DNA of 64,000 nt. Origin: Exiguobacterium sp. J17977 (GTDB taxonomy: Bacteria > Bacillota > Bacilli > Exiguobacteriales > Exiguobacteriaceae). This document shows positions 7,967 to 14,092 of this stretch, piece by piece. The notes under the pieces are model-generated. The model saw only the letters and a program-made list of their open reading frames with translations, searched no databases and had not been told where the DNA came from. A program made the translations under genes and the position numbers. The stretch's first letter is position 1. Every line of letters starts with the position of its first letter. The stretch is taken from assembly GCF_018616375.1 (NCBI RefSeq), contig NZ_JAEQBB010000004.1:292538-356537 (forward strand), written 5' to 3'.

Positions 7967-9319
7967 TCATCCTTTCTCTTTCAATTCATTCAACAGCTTG
8001 ACGAGTTCCGCGTCGTCTGGGACCGATGCCTCGAGCTCTTGTTTTCGTTTTTGATCGTACGTCCGTTGCTCTTTCGCCTCGTTCTCGAGCCATTTCGGCA
8101 TCTCGGTGTTGTCTTTGCGTCTCGAGCCGACGGTCGTCCGCTGTTGCACGTTCTCTCGTTTCTGCTGTTTCTTCTCGATGAGCGCGTCTTGTGTCGCTTC
8201 TTGCTCCAACGCGTCCTTGGCGTTCAAATAGCCCGCCGTCTTCCAACTCGTCGCAATCCGCATGACGTAGTTCTCACTGAGCCGTGTCTGCTTTTTCACT
8301 TCGATACAGTAATAGAACAACGCGTTGATGACACTAGGCGCGAGCCCGAGCGTATCGACGAGATCGATGATGAGTTGCTCGTCACTCTTCGACAACTGCG
8401 GCGTCTTCCGTAACGTCGACACGTACTGATGCGGATGCGCTTCTTCCATGACCGTCACGTCATGCAAATCACCAATTTCCGCCTTTTCGATTTCATCTGA
8501 CTTTACTTTCCGATGCCGTGTCTGTTTCTTCTTCAACTGCAGCACCATCTGGCGGCAGCCGTCGCGCTTCTCTTGCTCGCTGAGCGGGAGATACGCCTCG
8601 TGGACGAAATACTCCTTCAACATCTCGGCCATCGTCTCTTCATCGATTTGGGAGACATAGGCGAGTTTCGTAATCGTCTCATCGAGCTTCTTCGTGAAGA
8701 AACCGACGGGGAAGTTCGTCAGTTTTTTGACGATTTCCATATCGAACGTATAGTTGATCTCGATTTTGGCGCGGTCGGGTTTCTCGTAGTTCTTTTGGGT
8801 GAACGCCATGTGATTCACACCTTTGACGTCGAACACTTCATTAAAGTCTTTCGTCACCTCGATAATCCCGGCCGGCAATGGATCGATCGTGAATCGTCCT
8901 TGCAACTGTTTGAAGCGGACTTCCCCGACTTTATAGAAGAGAAAACTCGACAACAGTCCGTCGTTCAAGAACGTATGGGGTGCGAGCGGGACACGCAGTT
9001 GATACACGTACTGGGTCAAGCGCTCGTCTTTCGTCTTATATGTCCGGACGAGACCAATCGCCTCGAGCCGGAACAGACAGTCCGTCAGCTCGTTAATCGA
9101 GTAGTCGAGCATCTCACAGAGCGCGCTGTGCGACATATAGTTCGATTTCATCTTTCCGGGTTTCAGCTCGCTCCAAAGCGTCTGATACATCGCGAGCGCC
9201 TTCACGCCGATGACCGGCTGATATAAGTGATACAACGACTGATACGACTCGCGATCGATGAGCCCGGTGCTCATAATCAACAGTTCGTCAGTCCCGTACA
9301 GGATTCGTTCTTTTTCCAT
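7967..9319 (-). CDS. dnaB: Replication initiation and membrane attachment protein DnaB
   Basis: This 450-residue protein is the Gram-positive DnaB (not the helicase), which works with DnaD and DnaI in helicase loading at oriC and at restart sites. The N-terminal part (about 1-290, starting MEKERILYGTDELLIMSTGLI) is the winged-helix/oligomerisation region. The DnaB/DnaD DDBH2 domain follows (about 300-385) with the family YxxxIAxxW-like stretch (YVMRIATSWKTAGY). A charged, probably disordered tail ends the protein. A GGGGAGA site precedes the ATG. It overlaps or abuts dnaI. A terminator-like hairpin sits just upstream, between nrdR and this gene. Confidence 0.95.
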   Translation of the reverse strand: MEKERILYGTDELLIMSTGLIDRESYQSLYHLYQPVIGVKALAMYQTLWSELKPGKMKSNYMSHSALCEMLDYSINELTDCLFRLEAIGLVRTYKTKDERLTQYVYQLRVPLAPHTFLNDGLLSSFLFYKVGEVRFKQLQGRFTIDPLPAGIIEVTKDFNEVFDVKGVNHMAFTQKNYEKPDRAKIEINYTFDMEIVKKLTNFPVGFFTKKLDETITKLAYVSQIDEETMAEMLKEYFVHEAYLPLSEQEKRDGCRQMVLQLKKKQTRHRKVKSDEIEKAEIGDLHDVTVMEEAHPHQYVSTLRKTPQLSKSDEQLIIDLVDTLGLAPSVINALFYYCIEVKKQTRLSENYVMRIATSWKTAGYLNAKDALEQEATQDALIEKKQQKRENVQQRTTVGSRRKDNTEMPKWLENEAKEQRTYDQKRKQELEASVPDDAELVKLLNELKEKG

Positions 9320-9334
9320 GATAGGTCTCCCCTG

Positions 9335-9358
9335 AAAAAAGGCGACCAGCAGGCCGCC
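9335..9358 (-). terminator. Terminator/attenuator hairpin between nrdR and dnaB
   Basis: Minus strand: GGCGGCC-TGCT-GGTCGCC followed by six T residues, 16 bases before the dnaB ATG. It could limit read-through from nrdR into dnaB-dnaI. Confidence 0.65.
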
Positions 9359-9361
9359 CCT

Positions 9362-9829
9362 CTAGTTGGTCGATTTTTCTTGCTTCATTAAATCTTCAAG
9401 TTCTTTAAAGAACACAGAGATATCTTTGAACTGGCGATAGACGGACGCGAAGCGGACGTAGGCCACTTCATCAACGCGTGCCAATTCATTCATCACGAGC
9501 TCACCGACTTGTTCACTCGGAATCTCCGATTGGCCAAGGGCCCGTAGCTGCTGTTCGACTTTCGTGACCACGCCTTCGAGTTGTTCCAACGTGACCGGAC
9601 GTTTCTCGCACGCCCGAATAATGCCGCGAAGCACTTTCTCCCGGCTGAACTCTTCCCGATTCCCGTCTTTTTTGACGATGATGAGCGGGGTCTGTTCGAC
9701 CGTTTCAAACGTGGTGAAGCGATAGCCGCACTCCTCGCATTCGCGACGGCGACGAATCGAATAGAAATCTTGTACTGGTCGGGAGTCGAGCACTCTCGTT
9801 CCATTATGATCGCATTTAGGACAACGCAT
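9362..9829 (-). CDS. nrdR: Transcriptional repressor NrdR
   Basis: NrdR represses ribonucleotide reductase genes in response to ATP/dATP. The 155-residue protein has the N-terminal zinc ribbon (C3, C6, C31, C34) and the ATP-cone domain ([23 protein letters not shown], about 49-140). All ligands are present and the length is typical. An AAGGAGGG site lies 6 bases before the ATG. It sits directly upstream of dnaB-dnaI, the same order as in Bacillus, linking dNTP supply with replication initiation. Confidence 0.97.
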   Translation of the reverse strand: MRCPKCDHNGTRVLDSRPVQDFYSIRRRRECEECGYRFTTFETVEQTPLIIVKKDGNREEFSREKVLRGIIRACEKRPVTLEQLEGVVTKVEQQLRALGQSEIPSEQVGELVMNELARVDEVAYVRFASVYRQFKDISVFFKELEDLMKQEKSTN

Positions 9830-9841
9830 GCTCAGCCCTCC

Positions 9842-10213
9842 TTATCGTTCGACAGATTGATTCCCGATGGCGCGGAGCGGGAATTTCACTTGCAGCGCCT
9901 CATAATATGTGGTGACGATTTGACCAAGGTCCGGCCCGAGCATCTGATCCCGGTTCAACGTGAAGTCGACAGCCGTACGTCCGCCATCCACTTGAATGAC
10001 TGTCGCCAGCGCGTCCCAGCCGTTGCCGTTAAACGCCACTTCGCCCCGGTCTGTATCGACACGGCGAACCGTTTGTCCTTGTGCCTCAATTCGTTCGCGG
10101 AGCCACGTGAGCACGGCGGTCGGCGATGCTGCCACGTAACGTGTGCGCAGCGCCTCATTTTTATGCGAATCGTCCGTCTGGACATGTGTTTGAAACTTAT
10201 CCAATAATCCCAT
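9842..10213 (-). CDS. Hypothetical cytosolic protein between speD and nrdR
   Basis: I do not recognise the family. The start at ATG 10213 (MGLLDKFQTHVQTDD) is chosen because GAGGTGG lies just upstream; a longer frame to 10255 has no ribosome site. The 123-residue product has an alternating hydrophobic pattern (FNGNGWDALATVIQVDG, TAVDFTLNRDQM), suggesting a small alpha/beta domain, with no signal peptide or membrane segment. Only 12 bases separate it from nrdR, so the two are likely cotranscribed. No function is proposed. Confidence 0.75.
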   Translation of the reverse strand: MGLLDKFQTHVQTDDSHKNEALRTRYVAASPTAVLTWLRERIEAQGQTVRRVDTDRGEVAFNGNGWDALATVIQVDGGRTAVDFTLNRDQMLGPDLGQIVTTYYEALQVKFPLRAIGNQSVER

Positions 10214-10279
10214 TATCCACCTCGACACCTTATTTATATAGGTTAAGCATATCAAAATTAAGCGGTTAACAAAACAATT

Positions 10280-10307
10280 AAAAGGGCTGACCGAAATTCG
10301 GCCAGCC
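10280..10307 (-). terminator. Terminator of speD
   Basis: Minus strand: GGCTGGCCGAATTTCGGTCAGCC hairpin followed by CTTTT, 18 bases after the speD stop codon. Confidence 0.75.
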
Positions 10308-10324
10308 TCAAAAGGTCAATCTGA

Positions 10325-10711
10325 TTATTTGCTGATTGCAACTTGCGCTTCCGGAACACGAATCGGTCCCATTCCGCGATCAAGTTTCACGTCCTCACGA
10401 ACTTTTGCTTCCAAGCCTTCCGCGATGTACTGCGAAGCTGTGGCCGGATCGATTCGGTCCCCACATGTGAACACATCGACTGATGCGTAGCCATGCTCTG
10501 GGAAACTGTGAATCGTTAAGTGTGATTCTGAGATGATAACAACTCCACTTACACCGTGTGGCGCAAATTTGTGGAAAGCGACTTCGCGGACTTCAGCGCC
10601 CGAACGAAGTGCTGCATCGACGAACAAGCGCTCGATGTAGTCGATATCGTTCAATTTGTCGGGATTGCATTCCCAAAGTTCTGTAATAATGTGACGTCCC
10701 ATAGTATCCAT
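10325..10711 (-). CDS. speD: S-adenosylmethionine decarboxylase proenzyme
   Basis: SpeD decarboxylates S-adenosylmethionine to supply aminopropyl groups for spermidine synthesis. The 128-residue proenzyme is of the short bacterial type. It self-cleaves between E62 and S63 in ISESHLTIH, turning S63 into the pyruvoyl cofactor; H68 (processing) and C83 (catalysis) are in place in [22 protein letters not shown]. It follows gapB, as ytcF/speD follows gapB in B. subtilis. The 230-base gap upstream can fold into several hairpins and holds a FadR-operator-like motif. Confidence 0.97.
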   Translation of the reverse strand: MDTMGRHIITELWECNPDKLNDIDYIERLFVDAALRSGAEVREVAFHKFAPHGVSGVVIISESHLTIHSFPEHGYASVDVFTCGDRIDPATASQYIAEGLEAKVREDVKLDRGMGPIRVPEAQVAISK

Positions 10712-10855
10712 ATTAGTGGATCCCCCTTTACATCAATGGTCTCAAAGTAGTTGATGTTCACTCACTTTGTGCCTGAATCGCCCACAACCACGGGGGCAAG
10801 TTAGTCCTAAGAGGTCCTAACCCTTTAAGTTGCGTTTGTCAGACCAATTGAAGTT
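10712..10855 (-). promoter_or_regulatory. Structured leader region upstream of speD
   Basis: The minus-strand sequence contains three consecutive potential hairpins: GTTAG...CTAAC, GCCC...GGGC and AAAGTGAGT...ACTACTTT, before the AAAGGGGGATCC region that holds the speD ribosome site. No T-run follows, so it is not a plain terminator. I could not match it to preQ1, ykkC or SAM riboswitch consensus. The role is unknown. Confidence 0.35.
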
Positions 10856-10942
10856 CACGAGTTAGAGTGTATCGTGTTTGGGACGTCGATACAAGACATT
10901 TGTTTCAATTCATTAAAAATATTTTTGTGTAAATATATTTTT

Positions 10943-11974
10943 TCAAACGTGGGTTTCTTGTTGCCCGATTTGCAAGTAGCTCGCGACCATGTCCAATAGG
11001 TCAACAACACGGCACGAATAGCCCCACTCGTTATCGTACCAAGCAAGTACTTTAACATGGTTTCCACCGAGAACCATTGTCGAATCAGCATCGATAATCG
11101 ACGAACGCTCATCACCGTTGAAGTCGATCGAGACGAGCGGTTCGTTCGAGACACCGAGGATGCCCGTCATCTCTCCGTGAGCGGCGCGCTCGAACGCCTC
11201 ATTTACTTCATCGACCGTCACGTCCCGGCGCAACTCGACGACGAGGTCAACGAGCGAGACGTTCGGTGTCGGGACGCGAAGTGCCATCCCGTTCAACTTA
11301 CCTTGCAATTCAGGCAAGACGAGTCCGATGGCTTTGGCAGCCCCGGTCGAAGTCGGTATAATGGAACTACCACAAGCACGGGCGCGCCGTAGGTCTTTAT
11401 GCGGATTGTCGATATTGTTTTGATCATTCGTATAGGCATGCACGGTCGTGACGAGTCCCGTCTCGATTCCGAACGTCGAGTCCAATACTTTCACGACCGG
11501 GCCGAGACAGTTCGTCGTGCACGAGGCGTTCGAAATGACGTGATCGTGTTCCGGTAAATAGTCACGATCGTTGACCCCCATGACAATCGTCCGCAGCTCC
11601 CCTTTTCCTGGTGCCGTCAAAATAACTTTCTTCGCACCGGCCGTCAAATGTTTTTTCGCCCCGACATCTGAATTGAATTTACCGGTCGCCTCGATGACGA
11701 TTTCAACCCCGAGCTCGTTCCACGGCAACCGCTCCGGATCACGCTCGGAGACGAGCATGATTCGCTTCCCATCAACTTCAAGCGCATCCCCATGCGCCCG
11801 GACCGTGAGTGTGAACGGTCCGTGGACCGTGTCGTGCTTAATCAAGTGGGCGAGCGTCTCCGCCGGATAACTCGCATTGATGGCGACCACGTCGTGACGC
11901 CCTTCAAGCATCAATTTTCGGAACACCATTCTCCCGATTCGACCAAATCCATTGATTGCAACTTTCGTCCCCAT
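10943..11974 (-). CDS. gapB: Glyceraldehyde-3-phosphate dehydrogenase, gluconeogenic GapB type
   Basis: The 343-residue enzyme has the Rossmann fold GFGRIGR (9-15), catalytic Cys at C152 in SNASCTTNC, and the WYDNEWGYSCRVVDL C-terminal signature. After beta-strand 2 it reads INASYPAETLAHL, as in B. subtilis GapB, rather than the INDLT of NAD-dependent glycolytic GapA, so NADP use and a gluconeogenic role are inferred. The start at ATG 11974 has an AGGGGGA site. The promoter region carries a near-perfect cre, fitting glucose repression, and speD follows. Confidence 0.93.
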   Translation of the reverse strand: MGTKVAINGFGRIGRMVFRKLMLEGRHDVVAINASYPAETLAHLIKHDTVHGPFTLTVRAHGDALEVDGKRIMLVSERDPERLPWNELGVEIVIEATGKFNSDVGAKKHLTAGAKKVILTAPGKGELRTIVMGVNDRDYLPEHDHVISNASCTTNCLGPVVKVLDSTFGIETGLVTTVHAYTNDQNNIDNPHKDLRRARACGSSIIPTSTGAAKAIGLVLPELQGKLNGMALRVPTPNVSLVDLVVELRRDVTVDEVNEAFERAAHGEMTGILGVSNEPLVSIDFNGDERSSIIDADSTMVLGGNHVKVLAWYDNEWGYSCRVVDLLDMVASYLQIGQQETHV

Positions 11975-12007
11975 GTAAAGTCCCCCTTTTTTCTGCGTTA
12001 CGACACC

Positions 12008-12036
12008 ATTATAACGGAAAAATGGAAGCGTTTTCA
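12008..12036 (-). promoter_or_regulatory. gapB promoter with overlapping cre (CcpA site)
   Basis: Minus strand: -10 TATAAT (12008-12013), 17-base spacer and -35-like TGAAAA. The 14-mer TGAAAACGCTTCCA (12023-12036) matches the cre consensus TGWNANCGNTNNCA and covers the -35, a classical repressing position for CcpA. Confidence 0.75.
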
Positions 12037-12129
12037 CTATGAATCGTCACATTTCTTTCACTTTTTTACAGTTTCAGATTTGAAAAAGAGGGAAATTTGG
12101 TGAAGAGCTTGGAAAGGAGCTAGGACAGC

Positions 12130-12612
12130 ATGTTCGATTGGACCGATTTAGACAAATTTATCATCTCGTTTTTCATCATTTTGCCGATAGTGACGATTAT
12201 CCATCAATTCGGCCATTTCTTCTTCGCGAAACTATTTGGGGGTTCGCTCGATATGGAGATTGGGACCGGTAAGAAATTATTCAAAGTCGGGCGCCTTCAA
12301 TTCAACCGTGTCTACTTCTATGACGCGTGGTGTCAGTTCAGCGACTTGAAATATAGTAACCGCTTGACCAGGAGTCTCGTATACGCGGGCGGATCCATCT
12401 TCAACCTATCGAGCATCTTGATCGTGAACGCCTTCATCTTGATGCGTGAGATTGAACCGACGCTCTATACGTATCAATTCGCGTACTTCTCGTTTTATTA
12501 CGTGTTCTTCTCGCTCTATCCGATTTATTATTCGAACGGTCATCCAAGTGACGGCCGAGCCATCTTCGACACATGGAAGAAAGGCCGACCGGACTCAGAC
12601 CCATTGAACTGA
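12130..12612 (+). CDS. M50-like (site-2 protease-related) membrane protein with HQxxH
   Basis: A 160-residue membrane protein with about three or four hydrophobic segments (10-24, 86-105, 115-135). It has the layout of a minimal site-2 protease: IIHQFGHFFFAKLF in the first segment and YYSNGHPSDGRAI near the end, corresponding to HExxH and to the NPxPxxDG motif carrying the third metal ligand (D141). The general-base Glu is replaced by Gln (codon CAA, Q26), so proteolysis is unlikely unless another residue substitutes. An AAAGGAG site lies 10 bases upstream. It stands alone between gapB (divergent) and coaE (convergent). A metal-binding or scaffold role is only a guess. Confidence 0.65.
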   Translation: MFDWTDLDKFIISFFIILPIVTIIHQFGHFFFAKLFGGSLDMEIGTGKKLFKVGRLQFNRVYFYDAWCQFSDLKYSNRLTRSLVYAGGSIFNLSSILIVNAFILMREIEPTLYTYQFAYFSFYYVFFSLYPIYYSNGHPSDGRAIFDTWKKGRPDSDPLN

Positions 12613-12614
12613 AC

Positions 12615-12647
12615 AAAAAAAGAAGGCGCTCAGTCGCCTTCTTTTTT
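12615..12647. terminator. Bidirectional terminator between M50-like gene and coaE
   Basis: GAAGGCG-CTCAGT-CGCCTTC flanked by A and T tracts. The coaE stop codon (12630) lies within the stem, so the last coaE codons double as terminator. Confidence 0.9.
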
Positions 12648-13235
12648 CATGTCTTCAAATTGTTCGACGAGGCGGGCCACTTGGGCCGACAAATCGCCTA
12701 AGGCACCGTTGTTGTTGATTAAAAAATCAGCCTGTTGCTTCTTCTCTTCAATCGGCATCTGGGCATGGATGCGCGCGAGCGCTTCAGCTTTCGTCAAGCC
12801 GTTCCGCTCCATGAGGCGCATCAGCTGAATCTCCTCCCGACAATAGACGACGACCGTATAATCGACGAGGTCCCGCATCGTCCCTTCGAACAAGAGCGGG
12901 ATGTCGAAGATGACGACCTTCTCGCCCGCCGCCTCATAGCCACGCATCTCCTCGAGCATCTCCTCGCGGATGGCCGGATGCATGAGTTGATTCAGCAAGT
13001 GACGTTTGGCATCATCATGGAAAATCTCACGCCCGAGCGCCTGACGGTTCAATGCGTCGCCCGAGAAGCATTGTGGGAACGCCTCACGAACGGCCGCGAA
13101 CGCCTTGCCTCCCGGCTCGATGACGATCCGCGCCATTTTATCGGCATCGATAATCGGGATTCCTTGTTTTCGAAACAGACGGGATACGGTCGACTTCCCT
13201 GTCGCAATTCCACCTGTCAAACCAATCTTCAACAT
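12630..13235 (-). CDS. coaE: Dephospho-CoA kinase
   Basis: CoaE phosphorylates the 3'-OH of dephospho-CoA, the last step of coenzyme A synthesis. The P-loop GLTGGIATGKST is at residues 5-16, followed by the DADKMAR region and the FDIPLLFE motif near 110. The ATG at 13235 is preferred over the GTG three codons earlier because AGAGGTGG has correct spacing to it. The 201-residue length is normal. It is 12 bases after mutM and shares its 3' end with a bidirectional terminator. Confidence 0.97.
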   Translation of the reverse strand: MLKIGLTGGIATGKSTVSRLFRKQGIPIIDADKMARIVIEPGGKAFAAVREAFPQCFSGDALNRQALGREIFHDDAKRHLLNQLMHPAIREEMLEEMRGYEAAGEKVVIFDIPLLFEGTMRDLVDYTVVVYCREEIQLMRLMERNGLTKAEALARIHAQMPIEEKKQQADFLINNNGALGDLSAQVARLVEQFEDMKKEGD

Positions 13236-13247
13236 CGTGTCCACCTC

Positions 13248-14072
13248 TTACTGTTGGCAGTGCGGACAGTAGTGCGTGCCCCGTCCGCCCAATTTCATCT
13301 TTTCAATCGGTCGGCCGCATCGTTTACACGGCTCACCGGTCTGACCATATACGTAGAGCGTCTCTTGATACGTTCCGCTCGCCCCATCCGGATTCGTGTA
13401 GCTTCGGATTGTGCTCCCGCCGCGCTCAATCGCTTCAGTCAACACGGCCACAGCTTCTTGATGCACCAAGCGCACCTCGTCAAGCGAGAGCGAGGCCGCC
13501 GGGCGCGTCGGATGGACCCCGGCCCGGAACAACGTCTCATCGACGTAAATGTTGCCGAGACCGACGAAAATCGACTGGTCGAGGAGTGCCGTCTTGATGG
13601 CACGGACATTCATCCGCTTCAAGCGGGTGTGGAGCGTCTCCGCCGTCACTCCCGAATCGAACGGTTCAAGTGCGAGTAGCGACAGCGGCGGTGTCACATA
13701 CAACTCGTCATTCGTCTTCAGTTCCATCGTGCCGAACTTTCTGACATCGTTGTAATGAAGCGTCGTCCCGTCCGTGAACGTGAAGACGACGTGCGTATGT
13801 TTGACCGGATTGACCATTTCGTCATGTGGGAAGAATTTCCCTTCCATTCGGAGATGCGAAACGAGATATCCGTTCGTCAATTTGAACAAAATAAATTTCC
13901 CCCGTCGCTCGACGTCTTGTATCGTCTCGTCGAGCAACTGTTGTTTCCAAATCTCCGGTTCGTGTCCCCGAATGATTTTCGCGTCGAGCACTTCGACATT
14001 TGCAATCGTTTTTCCGGAGACGAACGGTCGCAATCGGCGACAGACCGTCTCCACTTCTGGTAATTCAGGCAT
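13248..14072 (-). CDS. mutM: Formamidopyrimidine-DNA glycosylase
   Basis: MutM (Fpg) removes 8-oxoguanine and ring-opened purines and cleaves the abasic site. The start MPELPEVETVCRRL leaves Pro as N-terminal nucleophile after Met removal, with the catalytic Glu next. A helix-two-turn-helix region is near 150-175 (LLDQSIFVGLGNIYVDE) and the C-terminal zinc finger CKRCGRPIEKMKL...CPHC is complete. The 274-residue length is normal; a longer frame to 14111 would hide the N-terminal proline and is rejected. The order polA-mutM-coaE is that of Bacillus. Confidence 0.98.
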   Translation of the reverse strand: MPELPEVETVCRRLRPFVSGKTIANVEVLDAKIIRGHEPEIWKQQLLDETIQDVERRGKFILFKLTNGYLVSHLRMEGKFFPHDEMVNPVKHTHVVFTFTDGTTLHYNDVRKFGTMELKTNDELYVTPPLSLLALEPFDSGVTAETLHTRLKRMNVRAIKTALLDQSIFVGLGNIYVDETLFRAGVHPTRPAASLSLDEVRLVHQEAVAVLTEAIERGGSTIRSYTNPDGASGTYQETLYVYGQTGEPCKRCGRPIEKMKLGGRGTHYCPHCQQ

Positions 14073-14092
14073 ATTGATTTCCTTTCTCGCTC

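Noticed and set aside
10712..10855. preQ1, ykkC or SAM riboswitch upstream of speD
   Set aside because: None of the conserved core blocks I recall are present.
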